From Aurantimonas coralicida DSM 14790 (GTDB lineage: Bacteria > Pseudomonadota > Alphaproteobacteria > Rhizobiales > Rhizobiaceae), in assembly GCF_000421645.1 (NCBI RefSeq), contig NZ_ATXK01000002.1, positions 744,001-808,000 of the forward strand: a stretch of 64,000 nucleotides of DNA. The letters are read 5' to 3'. The notes beneath the pieces are model-generated. The model searched no databases and had not been told where the DNA came from. It saw only the letters and a list, made by a program, of their open reading frames with translations. The position numbers and the translations under genes are program-made. The first letter of the stretch is position 1, and every line of letters starts with the position of its first letter. Positions 1 to 13,761 of this stretch are shown here, piece by piece.

Positions 1-1141
1 GCCGCGCGATGAGTTCCTCGTTGGTGATCGTCGCGCCGTTGAACAGCATCTGCCGGGCGATCTGCGCCGCGCGGGCGGCCGGGCTTTCCTGCGACATCAG
101 CAGGCTGGCGCGCATCTGCGCCCGGGCCCGGTTGACCTCAGGCTCGGAGATGCCGGCCGCGGCCCGGGTCAGCTCGTCGGCGATGACCGGCGCCAGTTCC
201 GCCAGCTCCTCCTCGCCGGTCGCGGCATGGATGCCGAAGATGCCGGAATCGGAGAAGCTCCAGTGGAAGGCGTAGATCGCGTAGCACAGGCCCCGGCGCT
301 CGCGGATCTCCTGGAACAGGCGCGAGGACATGCCGCCGCCGAGGATCAGCGACAGCACCTGCGAGGCGTAGAAGTCGCGGGCGTAATAGGCGCGGCCCTC
401 GAAGCCGAGCACCATCTGCGCGTCCATCAGGTCGCGCTCCTGGCGGAACTCGCCGCCCGTATAGGACGCCGCCTGGCGCGGCGAGGATTCCAGCGGTAGC
501 GGCGACACCGAGGCCGTTCCGCCGAAGGCCGCCTCGATCTGGTCGACGATGGCGCGGTGCGACACGGCGCCGGCCGCCGAGACGATCATCTTGTCGGGCG
601 AATAGTGCCGGGCGAGATAGCCGCGCAGATCGTCGGGCGAGAAGGATTTCACCGTCTCGCGGGTGCCCAGGATCGGCCGGCCGATGATCTGCTTGTGAAA
701 GGCGGCTTCCTGGAAATGGTCGAAGACGATGTCGTCGGGCGTGTCTTCCGCCGCGCCGATCTCCTGCAGGATGACCTGCTGCTCGCGTTCCAGCTCCTGC
801 TCGTCGAAGCGCGAATCGATCAGGATGTCGGTCAGGATGTCGAGCGCCAGCGGCACGTCGTTCTTGAGGACGCGGGCATAGTAGGAGGTGGTCTCGACGC
901 TGGTCGCGGCGTTCATCTCGCCGCCGACATCCTCGATCTCCTCGGCGATCTGCCGGGCGCTGCGCCGGCTCGTCCCCTTGAACGCCATATGCTCCAGAAG
1001 ATGGGCGATGCCATGCTCCCGGGGCGCCTCGTCGCGGGCGCCAGCCTTTACCCAGATGCCGAGACAGGCGCTCTCCAGATGCGGCATCGTCTCGGTCGCA
1101 ATGGTCAGTCCGTTCGAAAGCTTGGTGACCTCGACGCTCAT
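1..1141 (-). CDS. M16 family zinc metallopeptidase (processing-peptidase-like), C-terminus outside window
   Basis: The reading frame runs from the ATG at 1141 off the left edge, giving about 380 residues of a protein whose family is usually about 420-430. Near the N-terminus it has the inverted zinc motif HLLEH in the context GIAHLLEHMAFKGT, which is diagnostic for the M16 (pitrilysin / mitochondrial processing peptidase) family. Further on it has the typical ILGGGMSSRLFQEIRE segment with R and Y residues used in substrate binding (known for the family). It presumably degrades or processes peptides in the cytoplasm. Its ATG overlaps the TGA of thrC in an ATGA, so the two are translationally coupled. 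This thrC-M16 order is common in Rhizobiales. The only thing missing is the C-terminal end. Confidence 0.93.
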   Translation of the reverse strand, partial: MSVEVTKLSNGLTIATETMPHLESACLGIWVKAGARDEAPREHGIAHLLEHMAFKGTSRRSARQIAEEIEDVGGEMNAATSVETTSYYARVLKNDVPLALDILTDILIDSRFDEQELEREQQVILQEIGAAEDTPDDIVFDHFQEAAFHKQIIGRPILGTRETVKSFSPDDLRGYLARHYSPDKMIVSAAGAVSHRAIVDQIEAAFGGTASVSPLPLESSPRQAASYTGGEFRQERDLMDAQMVLGFEGRAYYARDFYASQVLSLILGGGMSSRLFQEIRERRGLCYAIYAFHWSFSDSGIFGIHAATGEEELAELAPVIADELTRAAAGISEPEVNRARAQMRASLLMSQESPAARAAQIARQMLFNGATITNEELIAR

Positions 1142-2547
1142 GCTTCGGCTCCCTGGTCGACGGCGCGCGTGCGCGCGAGGATGTAGGATTCCACGGCGCC
1201 GATCTCGTTCGGCAGGCGATCCATGGTCTCGCGCTTCTGCATCAGGTCGCCGTGGCTGGGCGGCAATGCGGGGGTGATCTGGACGGCCTTCTCGATCGCG
1301 TCCGGGAACTTCGCCGGATGGGCGGTGCCGAGCGTGATCATCGCCTCGCGGCCGAGCCGGCTCCCCGCCACGCCGACGCCGACGGCGGTGTGCGGATCGA
1401 GGAGATAGGCCGTGCCGGTGAGGGTGCGGCGGATGATGTCGGCGGTCTCGGCCTGGTCCGTCGCGCCGGCATCGAATTCGGCCCGGATCGCCGCCAGAAC
1501 CGCCTCGGGCAGGGTGAAGGAGCCGGACTGGGCCAGCTGCTGCATCAGGCCGCGCACCATGTCGCCGTCGCGTCCGCTCGCCTCGAAGATCAGCCGCTCG
1601 AAATTCGACGACACCTGGATGTCCATCGAGGGCGAGGTGGTGGCGTGGACGCCGGTGGTCTCGTAGCGGCCGCGATCGAGCGTGCGCACGAGAATGTCGT
1701 TCTCGTTGGTGGCGATCACCAGCCGCTCGACCGGCAGGCCCATGCGCTTGGCGGCGTAGCCGGCGAAGATGTCGCCGAAATTGCCGGTCGGCACGGTGAA
1801 GGAGACGGCCCGCTCCGGCGCGCCGAGGCTGGCGGCGGCGGTGAAGTAATAGACGATCTGGGCCATGATCCGGCCCCAGTTGATCGAGTTCACGCCCGAC
1901 AGCGCCGCCTTCTGGCGGAAGGCGGCGTGATTGAACATCGCCTTCACCAAGGCCTGGCAGTCGTCGAAGGTGCCGTCGACGGCCACCGCGTGGACGTTGT
2001 CCGCCCCCGAGGTCGTCATCTGGCGCTGCTGCACCGGCGAGACGCGGCCATGCGGGAACAGGATGAACATGTCGGTGCGCTGGCTGGCGGCGAAGGCCGC
2101 GATGGCGGCGCCGCCGGTGTCGCCCGAGGTGGCGCCGACGATGGTGGCGCGGCGGCCGCGCTGGGCGAGCACATGGTCCATCAGCCGCGCGATGAGCTGC
2201 ATCGCCACGTCCTTGAAGGCCAGGGTCGGGCCGTGGAAGAGCTCCAGCACGAAATGCGACGGGCCGAGCTGGACGAGGGGCGCGACGGCCGGATGCGGGA
2301 AGGTCGCATAGGCCTCGTCGACCATGCGCTTCAGATCGTCCGGGGCGATGTCCTCGCCGACATAGGGCAGGAGGACCTCGAAGGCGACTTCGGCATAGGG
2401 CCGGCCGGCGAATCCGCGGATCGTTTCCGCCGAGATCTGCGGCCAGGTCTCCGGGAGATACAGCCCGCCGTCATTCGCGAGACCTGCCAGAAGTGTGTCG
2501 GCAAAACCGAGGACAGGAGCCTCTCCCCGCGAACTCACATATCTCAC
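1138..2547 (-). CDS. thrC: Threonine synthase
   Basis: Converts O-phosphohomoserine to threonine with pyridoxal phosphate, the last step of threonine synthesis. About 469 residues, the normal size for the proteobacterial class. The N-terminus (YVSSRGEAPVLGFADTLLAGLANDGGLY) and the PLP-lysine segment GPTLAFKDVAMQL are clear, as is the glycine-rich GATSGDTGGAA phosphate loop. I chose the GTG at 2547 because GGAGA lies 6-9 bases upstream and the family starts just before YVSSRG. An upstream ATG at 2688 would add 47 low-complexity residues unlike the family. The 3' end overlaps the M16 peptidase start by four bases. Confidence 0.96.
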   Translation of the reverse strand: MRYVSSRGEAPVLGFADTLLAGLANDGGLYLPETWPQISAETIRGFAGRPYAEVAFEVLLPYVGEDIAPDDLKRMVDEAYATFPHPAVAPLVQLGPSHFVLELFHGPTLAFKDVAMQLIARLMDHVLAQRGRRATIVGATSGDTGGAAIAAFAASQRTDMFILFPHGRVSPVQQRQMTTSGADNVHAVAVDGTFDDCQALVKAMFNHAAFRQKAALSGVNSINWGRIMAQIVYYFTAAASLGAPERAVSFTVPTGNFGDIFAGYAAKRMGLPVERLVIATNENDILVRTLDRGRYETTGVHATTSPSMDIQVSSNFERLIFEASGRDGDMVRGLMQQLAQSGSFTLPEAVLAAIRAEFDAGATDQAETADIIRRTLTGTAYLLDPHTAVGVGVAGSRLGREAMITLGTAHPAKFPDAIEKAVQITPALPPSHGDLMQKRETMDRLPNEIGAVESYILARTRAVDQGAEA

Positions 2548-2708
2548 TTCGTCTCCACTTCGCTTCGGACCGGGATCGCTCCCGGCATTCTGTTCGGCCG
2601 CGAGCGCACCGTGTGCCGGTCGGCGCTCCGCCATGTTCCGCTGTCGGTCGCCTAACCGACGGGCGGCTGATATAGAACGGCGCGCCACGATAACGGAAGG
2701 ACCGAGCG

Positions 2709-3365
2709 ATGCATATGGTAGTGCCCCCCATAGCGACCAATGGTGAACGCAACGCCATCGACGAGGGCATTTCCGTGCAGGGTCCCGGCACCGCGATCAG
2801 CCGCCGTCTTCCCGCGCTGCGCCGGCTGGCCGGTGGCCTCGCCCTCGGCGGTGCGCTGGCGCTGCTCGCCGCCTGCAATTCCACCACCCCCAAGGCCGAT
2901 CTCGGCGATGCCGGGGCGCTGGCCATTCCGCCGTCCTCGGTCACCGCATCGAGCCAGTTCGACCAGGGCGGCGAGGCCCGCTACTGCCCGACGGTGACCC
3001 TTCGCGAAGGCACCGCGATCCTGCGCAAGACCATCGGCTCCGAGGTCGACTACGTCGCCAACATCGCCGAGACGACCCGCGACTGCCGCATCGTCGACGG
3101 CAAGCTCCTGATGAAGATCGGCGTCCTCGGCCGCATCACCCCCGGGGCCGTGGCCCAGGACCGCAGCGTGCGCCTGCCGATCCGCGTCGCGGTGCTGCGC
3201 GGCAACGACGTGGTCTACTCCGAGCTTGGCCAGCAGACCGTCGCGATCACCCGCAATGGCGGCGCCCAGACCTTCACCTATGTCGACGAGTCGGTGCTCA
3301 TCGACCCGGCGCCGACCGCCGGCATCGTGATCTTCGCCGGCTTCGACGAAGGCGCGCCGGAATAG
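2709..3365 (+). CDS. Lipoprotein of unknown function
   Basis: A 218-residue protein with a long basic N-region, a hydrophobic stretch (LAGGLALGGALALLAAC) and a lipobox LLAAC at about residues 52-56, so it should be lipidated and anchored in the envelope. The mature part has no motif I recognise; the pattern RYCPTVTLREGT followed by beta-rich sequence suggests a small periplasmic domain. The ATG at 2709 is preceded by GGAAGGA at good spacing. An alternative GTG at 2775 would shorten the N-region and still keep the signal. It is transcribed divergently from thrC and convergently with the HAD gene. Confidence 0.8.
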   Translation: MHMVVPPIATNGERNAIDEGISVQGPGTAISRRLPALRRLAGGLALGGALALLAACNSTTPKADLGDAGALAIPPSSVTASSQFDQGGEARYCPTVTLREGTAILRKTIGSEVDYVANIAETTRDCRIVDGKLLMKIGVLGRITPGAVAQDRSVRLPIRVAVLRGNDVVYSELGQQTVAITRNGGAQTFTYVDESVLIDPAPTAGIVIFAGFDEGAPE

Positions 3366-3377
3366 CGCGCCTGCCGT

Positions 3378-4064
3378 TCAGGCGTCCTGCCAGCTGACGA
3401 AGGCGTCGACGACGGCGGGAAAGTCCGCAAGCCGGCTGATCACCGTCTCGGCGCCCGCCTCTGTCAGGGCGTCGGCATGGCCCGGAAAGCTGTGGCCGGC
3501 GCCGGTGAAGCCGACGACGCGGCAGCCGGCGGCGACGGCGGCGGTCACCCCATGGACCGAATCCTCGATGACGATGGCGGCCTGCGGCGCCACGCCGAAC
3601 TGCTCGCAGGCATGGACGAACACGTCCGGCGCCGGCTTGACCTTCTGCGTGCCGACCTCGGGCGCGCTGAAGACATGCGGGAAGAAATAGTCCCATAGCC
3701 CGACATGCTCGAGCTCCAGCTCGAGACGCTGCGACGACGAGTTCGAGCAGATGCAGCGCGGCAGGGTGAGCTGATCCAGCGCCATGCGGGCGCCGGCAAT
3801 CTCTTCCACGTCGGATTCCAGCCGCTGGTCCACCTCGGCATTGACGCGAGCGATGAGATCCTCGGGGAAGCTGCGGCCCAGCTCGTCAGACAGGCGCTTC
3901 AGGATCATCGGCCAGGTCAGCCCGGCAAAGCGGATGGCGAGTTCGCCGGCATCGATCTCGACGCCGTGCTCGGCGAGGATCTCGGCCTGCACCTGCGCGG
4001 CGATCACCTCCGAATCGACGAGGACACCGTCGCAGTCGAAGATCACGAGCAGGGGTTCGGACAT
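3378..4064 (-). CDS. HAD-IA family phosphatase (phosphoglycolate phosphatase / beta-phosphoglucomutase-like)
   Basis: A 228-residue cytoplasmic hydrolase with all four HAD motifs: FDCDGVLVDSE (motif I, nucleophile and acid aspartates), the serine of CSNSSSQ (motif II), the lysine in KPAPDVF (motif III) and VIEDSVHG (motif IV). The cap domain sits between motifs I and II, as in subfamily IA. The DGVLVDSE context is typical of phosphoglycolate phosphatase and phosphoglucomutase-like enzymes, but the substrate cannot be told from sequence. The start MSEPLLVIFD at 4064 is preferred to the in-frame ATG at 4184, because motif I normally lies within the first 10-15 residues. It faces ccrM across a 199-base divergent promoter region. 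Confidence 0.9.
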   Translation of the reverse strand: MSEPLLVIFDCDGVLVDSEVIAAQVQAEILAEHGVEIDAGELAIRFAGLTWPMILKRLSDELGRSFPEDLIARVNAEVDQRLESDVEEIAGARMALDQLTLPRCICSNSSSQRLELELEHVGLWDYFFPHVFSAPEVGTQKVKPAPDVFVHACEQFGVAPQAAIVIEDSVHGVTAAVAAGCRVVGFTGAGHSFPGHADALTEAGAETVISRLADFPAVVDAFVSWQDA

Positions 4065-4227
4065 GGGGGGCTCCGAAGAAAGTTTTTGGCGAAGGGCGAC
4101 GGCGCGAAGGCCGACTGCGTCGAAGGTTGCGCGGGGCGCAGATGGTGCGAGGGGTCCGGTAGCACGAGCACGAGGGCGCGACAAAGGCAGGATTTCACCG
4201 ATTGTTTACGTCGTTCGGTAACCATGA

Positions 4228-5403
<1,176 letters not shown>

Positions 5404-5436
5404 CCGCCTTCGGACCTCTACTTCACGTCTGACGTT

Positions 5437-6063
5437 TCAAGGCCTGCCGGCCGCTTCGACCGGCAGGCCTTCTGCTGCCAGTTCCCGGGCGAGCTGGTCC
5501 GGGTCGATGAAGTGGATGGCGCTCCAGCCGGCCGCGCGGGCGGCGTCGACATTCGCGCGATTGTCGTCGATGAACAGGGTGCGCTCCGGTGCCAGGTCGA
5601 AGCTGCGGGCATGGTGGTCGTAGATCGCCGGGTCCGGCTTGATCAGGCGGATGTCGCCGGACACGGTCACGCCGCGGGTCGCGGTCAGGAACGGGAACTT
5701 CGCCTGCGCCTCGCGAAACGTGTCGGAGGCGAAATTGGTCAGCAGCGTCACGTCGACGCCGGCATCGATCAGCCCATGGAGCAGCGCCACGCTGCCCTCA
5801 TAGGCATGCGGCACCATGCGGTGCCAGTTGCGGCGGAAGGCGCGGATCTCCTCGGCCATCTGCGGATGGCGGGAGATCGCCTCGGCCTCCGCATCCTCCC
5901 ACGGCCGGCCGCGATCCTGCTCAAGGTTCCAGTCGTGCGAGCAGACCTGGTCGAGGAAGAACTGCCGGCGTTCGTCGGACGGAATGATGTCGCGGAAGGG
6001 GATGTGCGGGTCGTAATGGATCAGCACCTTGCCGATGTCGAAGACGACATGCTGGTGGGTCAT
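5437..6063 (-). CDS. HAD-IA family hydrolase (YihX-like)
   Basis: A 208-residue HAD protein. Motif I reads FDIGKVLIHYD, so the second aspartate of the usual DxD is glycine, as in YihX-type phosphatases and the N-domain of epoxide hydrolases. Motif II (LLTNFASD), motif III (KPDPAIY) and motif IV (LFIDDNRANVDAA) are intact. YihX relatives dephosphorylate glucose-1-phosphate; that is family knowledge only. The start at 6063 forms an ATGA overlap with the mutY stop, which decides it over a longer frame. A perfect 12-bp inverted repeat (AAGGCCTGCCGG) spans 5439-5471 at the 3' end of the gene, between it and the converging ccrM; it lacks a T-run. Confidence 0.88.
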   Translation of the reverse strand: MTHQHVVFDIGKVLIHYDPHIPFRDIIPSDERRQFFLDQVCSHDWNLEQDRGRPWEDAEAEAISRHPQMAEEIRAFRRNWHRMVPHAYEGSVALLHGLIDAGVDVTLLTNFASDTFREAQAKFPFLTATRGVTVSGDIRLIKPDPAIYDHHARSFDLAPERTLFIDDNRANVDAARAAGWSAIHFIDPDQLARELAAEGLPVEAAGRP

Positions 6064-7166
6064 CGGCTCTGTCTCCGTTTCGGTGTCTCGGCGGGTTCCG
6101 GCGGGCTGGCCTCGGCGCGCACCAGCACCTTCTGCATCAGGGTCGGCAAGGCTTCGGCGCCGCGGGCCTCCGGCGGGCACCACCAGCCTTCGACCGGCGG
6201 ATCGTCGGTGAGTTCGGCCCGGTAGACCTCAAGTTCGAGCCGGAAATGCGTGAAACTGTGCGCCACCGTGCCGCAGAAGCGCCAGTCGGCGGCAAACGGC
6301 GCGGCATCGGCGCCGGTCGCGCCGTCGGCCTTGGCGTGCCAGCCGGTGCCCGGCGGTTCGCTCATGCCCTGCAGCATGCCGGGCGCCTCGCGCCGGCGCA
6401 GCCAGACCGCGCCGTCCGCCGGCCGCGTCGCGACAAAGGCCGCGCCCTTGCGCTCGGGGACCGCCGCCTTCGGCTTCTTCACCGGAAAGGCTTCCGCACG
6501 CCCCTCGGCGCTGGCGCGGCACATGGGACGCACCGGGCAGACCATGCAGGTCGGCCGTTTCGGCGTGCAGATCGTCGCGCCGAGATCCATCATCGCCTGG
6601 GCAAAGTCGCCGGGTCGCTCCTGCGGGGTGAGATCCGCGGTGCGCAGCCGGATGTCCTTGCGGGCCTGGGGCAGGGGCGTTTCGATGGAAAACAGCCGGG
6701 TGACGACCCGCTCGACATTGCCGTCGACGACGGCCGCCGGCTCGTCGAAGGCGATCGCGGCGATCGCCGCGGAGGTATAATCGCCGATGCCGGGCAGGGT
6801 CCGCAGCGCAGTCGCCGTCTGGGGAAAGGCGCCGCCGAACTCCTCCGTGACGCGGATCGCGCAGGCATGCAGATTGCGGGCGCGGGCGTAATAGCCAAGG
6901 CCGGCCCATTCGCCGAGAACCGCCGGCTGCGGCGCGGCTGCGAGATCGGCGACATGCGGCCAGCGCGTCGTGAACTTGGCGAAATAGGCCTTCACCGCCG
7001 CCACCGTCGTTTGCTGCAGCATGATCTCCGACAGCCAGACCCGGTAGGGCTCCGGCCGGATGCCACGCGCCCGGTCCTGTGGCGACACGCGCCAGGGCAG
7101 CACCCGCGCATGGCGATCGTACCAGGCAAGGAGATGATCCGCGAACGGACGGAGATCGGCGGGCAT
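6060..7166 (-). CDS. mutY: A/G-specific adenine DNA glycosylase
   Basis: Removes adenine mispaired with 8-oxoguanine in base-excision repair. About 368 residues. The N-terminal catalytic domain has SEIMLQQTTV with the catalytic glutamate, the helix-hairpin-helix LPGIGDYTSAAI and the catalytic aspartate in VVDGNVERV. It is followed by the [4Fe-4S] cluster loop C-x6-C-x2-C-x5-C (from CTPKRPTC to PMC). The C-terminal NUDIX-like domain that reads 8-oxoG follows. The start MPADLRPFADHLL at 7166 is chosen because the residues upstream of it in the longer frame are arginine-rich and unlike the family. The 3' end overlaps the HAD gene by four bases, so the two are coupled. Confidence 0.96.
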   Translation of the reverse strand: MPADLRPFADHLLAWYDRHARVLPWRVSPQDRARGIRPEPYRVWLSEIMLQQTTVAAVKAYFAKFTTRWPHVADLAAAPQPAVLGEWAGLGYYARARNLHACAIRVTEEFGGAFPQTATALRTLPGIGDYTSAAIAAIAFDEPAAVVDGNVERVVTRLFSIETPLPQARKDIRLRTADLTPQERPGDFAQAMMDLGATICTPKRPTCMVCPVRPMCRASAEGRAEAFPVKKPKAAVPERKGAAFVATRPADGAVWLRRREAPGMLQGMSEPPGTGWHAKADGATGADAAPFAADWRFCGTVAHSFTHFRLELEVYRAELTDDPPVEGWWCPPEARGAEALPTLMQKVLVRAEASPPEPAETPKRRQSR

Positions 7167-7419
7167 GGGCAGGTTGAACACTCGGTCTGGATGGCGGGCC
7201 GGGGATCGGCGGCGAGGCCCGATGCGGGCCGCGTCCTGGGCGATGTAACGGCCCGGCGCGGCGAATGCGAGCCGTCCGTCTGTCGCAAGCAGGTCGGCGT
7301 CCGCTCTGGCGACGTCCACGTCGTTTCATGCTATCCGTGCGGCGCGCGGTCCGGTGCCGCGACACGCCCTGTTGCCGCGTGTCGGACCCACGCAGACATC
7401 GATCCGGAAAGGTCGTCCC

Positions 7420-7938
7420 GTGACATCGCCCTATGACCCGCGCGCCAGGCGCCGCACCGGCACCCCGCAACCCGTCGCCGATCTCGTCGGCGGCCTGATG
7501 GACCCGATCCTGCGCCGCAAGGCCGGCATGACCACCGGGCTGGTCGCCGCCTGGGGTGAGATCACCGGGCCGGGCCTGCGCGACCTGACACGGCCGGAGA
7601 AGCTGGTCTGGCCGGCCCGGCGCGACGAGGGCGACCCCTTCGAGCCGGCGACGCTGGTCATCGCCTGCGAGGCAGCGGCGGCGCTGCGCCTGCAGCACCA
7701 GACCGGCGAATTGCTGGCGCGGGTCAACGCCTTCTTCGGCTTTGCCGCCGTGGCCCGGATCAAGATCGTTCAAAAAGCCGTCAACCAGCACCGGCCGGAC
7801 CGCAAGCCGAAGCTGCGCGATCTCGCCCCCGTCGAGCATCAGCGCGTCGCCGAGATGGTCGCCCGGATCGAGGATCCCCGGCTGCAGAAGGCGTTGCGCG
7901 ACTTCGCCGAGACCACCCTGCGCCGCTCGAAAGGCTGA
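7420..7938 (+). CDS. DUF721 (DciA-like) family protein
   Basis: A 172-residue protein of the DUF721 family. The conserved region RKAGMTTGLVAAWGEITGPGL is followed by TLVIACEAAAALRLQHQTGELLARVNAFFG, the KH-like core of the family. DciA in other bacteria loads the replicative helicase; in Rhizobiales the role of this paralogue is not settled, so the link is only by family. The GTG at 7420 has GGAAAGG eight bases upstream. An ATG at 7354 would add 22 residues without family character. The position between mutY and a DsbA-like gene is a conserved Rhizobiales arrangement. Confidence 0.88.
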   Translation: MTSPYDPRARRRTGTPQPVADLVGGLMDPILRRKAGMTTGLVAAWGEITGPGLRDLTRPEKLVWPARRDEGDPFEPATLVIACEAAAALRLQHQTGELLARVNAFFGFAAVARIKIVQKAVNQHRPDRKPKLRDLAPVEHQRVAEMVARIEDPRLQKALRDFAETTLRRSKG

Positions 7939-8061
7939 GCATCGCACGGTTCGGCCACCGCTGCCCGGCGGCCGCCTGAGACCCGCAGGCATTGGAAATG
8001 CCGCATTTCTCCCGTACATCCCGGTGAGAACGCGTTTCTCTTTGCAAGCGAGGCTCCATCG

Positions 8062-8835
8062 ATGACTCATCCGCTGACCGCCCGTACCCGCCTGGCGAAG
8101 GCGCCCCGAATTGCCGCCTTCCTCGCCGGAGCCGGGCTGCTTGCGATCGCCGGCTGCACGGACGAGGCGGAGAGCACCGCGGCCAGCGCCGTTCTGCCCA
8201 ATTCGGGTGCCGTGCTGATGGCCCAGGCCGACACCGCGCCGGCAACCCCCGCGACGCCGGCCGTCGAGGCGCCCGAATCCAGCGGTTCGGTGGATGTCGC
8301 CGATCTGATGGCCGAGGGCCCGCTGCCCGACGTGGTGATCGGCGATGCCGATGCGCCGGTGACGATCGTCGAATACGCCTCGATGACCTGCAGCCACTGC
8401 GCCGACTTCCACGAGAATTCCTATCCGCAGATCAAGACGGACTTCCTGGACACCGGCAAGGCCAAGCTGATCATCCGCGAATTCCCCTTCGATCCGCGCG
8501 CGCTCGCCGGTTTCATGCTGGCCCGCTGCACCGGTGACGACGCCAAGCGCACGGCGATGATCGATGTCCTGTTCAGCCAGCAGGACGACTGGGCCCGCGC
8601 CGACAACGCCTCGGCCGCGCTTTTGAAGATCGCCAAGCTCGCCGGCATGAGCCAGGACGAGTTCACCAGCTGCCTGAACGACAAGGAGATGCAGGAGAAG
8701 ATCGTCGAGATCCAGCAGAAGGGTCAGAACGAATTCGGCGTCAACGCGACCCCGACCTTCTTCATCAATGGCGACAAGTTCTCCGGCGCGCTCAGCGCCG
8801 AGCAGATGGCCGCCGCCATCCGCGCCCGCATGTAG
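8062..8835 (+). CDS. DsbA-family thioredoxin-fold lipoprotein
   Basis: A 257-residue protein with a signal sequence ending in the lipobox AIAGC (about residues 28-32), so it is probably a membrane-anchored periplasmic oxidoreductase. After a Pro/Ala-rich linker, the thioredoxin-like domain starts at PVTIVEYASMTCSHC, with the CSHC active site. It ends with the cis-proline loop NATPTFFINGDKF. It resembles the DsbA/BdbD (Thioredoxin_4) group, which oxidises or isomerises disulfides. The partner DsbB is not in the window. It is followed by a strong terminator, which separates it from ppdK. Confidence 0.92.
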   Translation: MTHPLTARTRLAKAPRIAAFLAGAGLLAIAGCTDEAESTAASAVLPNSGAVLMAQADTAPATPATPAVEAPESSGSVDVADLMAEGPLPDVVIGDADAPVTIVEYASMTCSHCADFHENSYPQIKTDFLDTGKAKLIIREFPFDPRALAGFMLARCTGDDAKRTAMIDVLFSQQDDWARADNASAALLKIAKLAGMSQDEFTSCLNDKEMQEKIVEIQQKGQNEFGVNATPTFFINGDKFSGALSAEQMAAAIRARM

Positions 8836-8876
8836 GTCCTGGGCCGTCCAGCCTGGCTGGACCCTCGCCTGACCGG

Positions 8877-8911
8877 CCCGCCGCGGCATCCCTGCCGCGG
8901 CGGGCTTTTTT
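8877..8911 (+). terminator. Rho-independent terminator after the DsbA-like gene
   Basis: A perfect 12-bp stem (CCCGCCGCGGCA pairing with TGCCGCGGCGGG) with a 4-base loop is followed by C and six T. This is a textbook intrinsic terminator, 41 bases after the stop codon. Confidence 0.93.
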
Positions 8912-9124
8912 GCGTCGCAGCAATTGGCGGGGCATTGGATTTCTTCTAGACATGAAGGAAGGTTCGCGGGAGGGGTGCGAACCGGCGGGATTGCCGCTCC
9001 CGCTTTGCGGCGCGCGATGGCGGGGCGGAAGTCTCCCCGCAGGCGCAGACGCCGCGCCGACCAGAAAAATGACGCGGTCCGCAAAGGACCCGTCGAGCTC
9101 GAGGGGGACGGTCGACCGCATTCG

Positions 9125-11784
<2,660 letters not shown>

Positions 11785-11788
<4 letters not shown>

Positions 11789-13578
11789 ACGCCGTAGTAG
11801 AAGTAGATCGCCACGCAGGTGACGAAGCCGACGATGACGTTCATCGGCACGCCGATCTTCACGAAATCGGTGAAGCGGTAGTTTCCGGCCGCATAGACCA
11901 GCGTGTTGGTCTGGTAGCCGATCGGCGTGGCGAAGGACGCCGAGGCGCTGAACATCACCGCCACCACCGCCGCGCGCGGATCCATGCCCAGCGATGTCGC
12001 CAGGCTGATCGCCACCGGCGTGACGACGACGGCCACGGCGTTGTTGGTGACGATCTCGGTGAGGATGGACGAGATCGCGTAGATGATCAGCAGCACCAGG
12101 AAGGGCGAGGCGCCCTGCAGCAGCGGCTCGACCAGCTCGACCAGAAGCTCGACCGCACCGGCGTTCTGCATGCCGAGGCCGATCGCCAGCATGGCGAAAA
12201 TCAGGATCAGGATGTCGCCGTGGATCGAGCGCCAGGCTTCGTCGGCATCCAGCACCCGGACCAGCAGCAGCGTCGCGATGGCGACGAAGGCGAGGATCTG
12301 GATGCTGGCAATGCCCATGGCCGCCAGCACGACGACCGCCAAGAGCGCGCCGATGGCCAGCGGCGCCTTGCGCCGGCGATAGGGCCGTGCCTCGCTGAGA
12401 TCGACGCCGATCAGATCGTTGGATTCGGCGATGCGGGCGATGGCGTCGGGCCGGCCTTCCAGCAGCAGGCGGTCGGCCGGGCGCAGCTTGGTGTCGTGCA
12501 GCGAGGGGCCGGGCACATGGCGATGGCGCTGCACGCCGAGAATGTGCACGCCGGAGCCGGAGATATCGACGAGCTCGGAAATCTTGCGGCCGATGCCGCG
12601 GCGATGCGGCGCAACGGTCGCCTCGACGACGACCCGTTCCTCGTCTTCGGCCGCCGCGGCGGTGACCCGCGCGACGCGGAAATTCTCGTTGGAATGCAGG
12701 GTCAGCAATTCCTCGGGCGAGGCGAAGAGGATCACCCGGTCGGCCTTCTGGATCACCACCTCGGCGATCCCCTTGCGGATGGTCTCCGAGCCGCGCCGGA
12801 TTGCCACCGGGCGGATGCCCCGCGCCGAGAAGGACGTGGATTCGCCCAGCGTCTTGCCGATGGTGCTGGCGCCCTCGCGCACGACGATCTCGGTGAAATA
12901 CATGTCGGCATCGGAGCCGCCGAGAACGTCTTCGGCGGAGGTGCGGTCCGGCAGCAGCCTGGGACCGACGAACAGAAGGTAGAGGATGCCGGTGATCGCG
13001 GTCACGATTCCGATCGGGGTGATCTCGAAGATCGAGAACGCCTCCAGCCCCTGACCGCGCGCGACGCCGTCGACCAGGAGGTTGGTCGAGGTTCCGATCA
13101 GCGAGCAGGTGCCGCCGAGAATGGTCATGAAGGACAGCGGGATCAGCAGCTTCGTCGAGCCGACGCCCATCTTGCGCGCCAGCTCGGTCATGATCGGAAT
13201 GAAGACGATCACCACCGGCGTGTTGTTCATGAAGGCGGAGGCGACGAGGACGCCGATGCCCATGATCGCCAGGGTGATGCGCGGCCGCTTTTCCGCGCTG
13301 GTGACCAGCCAGCCGGCCGCCCCCTCGAGCGTGCCGGTTCGCACCAGTGCGCCGGACAGGACGAACATCGCGGCGATGGTGATCGGCGCCGGGTTCTGGA
13401 AGACCGAGGTGAACTCGTCGTCCTTGATGTAGCCGAGGACGAGGAAGGACACGGCCCCGCCCGTGGCGATGACCTCCGGCGGATAGAGTTCGAGCGCGAA
13501 CGCCACGAAGACCAATGCGACGATCGCAAGGGCGATGAATGCGGAATAATCCGTCAGGAAGGCGTCCATGTAACCCAT
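11785..13578 (-). CDS. SLC13/DASS-family transporter with RCK_C (TrkA-C) domains
   Basis: A 597-residue inner-membrane protein. Hydrophobic helices occupy about residues 10-200 and 400-597. The SLC13 signature loops are MNNTPVVIVFIP with TSTNLLVDG in the first half and TNNAVAVVVTP with IGYQTNTLVYAAGNY in the second. Between them (about 210-390) lie two soluble RCK_C/TrkA-C-like domains. The class moves divalent anions such as sulfate or dicarboxylates with sodium; the substrate here is unknown. The start is either ATG 13578 or ATG 13569, neither with a clear ribosome site. The stop overlaps that of ppdK in a shared CTAG. Confidence 0.92.
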
Positions 13579-13761
13579 GCAATATTGGTTCAGGAACGCT
13601 GATCTGCAGGAGCCCGAGGCTTTTGCAAGGGGCGCGTATGATCAGTCTGGCGATATACTGATCACGCGCTCATCCTGGCCCGCCCAAAGCCCGCCAATGA
13701 TCGGCCCCGGCCCGCCCGAAACGCCGCGGCGCGACCCCGCGGCGGTCGCCGGAGCGCCGGG

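Noticed and set aside
13720-13750. Terminator between the transporter and the acidic-protein gene
   Set aside because: There is a GC-rich inverted repeat but no T-run on either strand.
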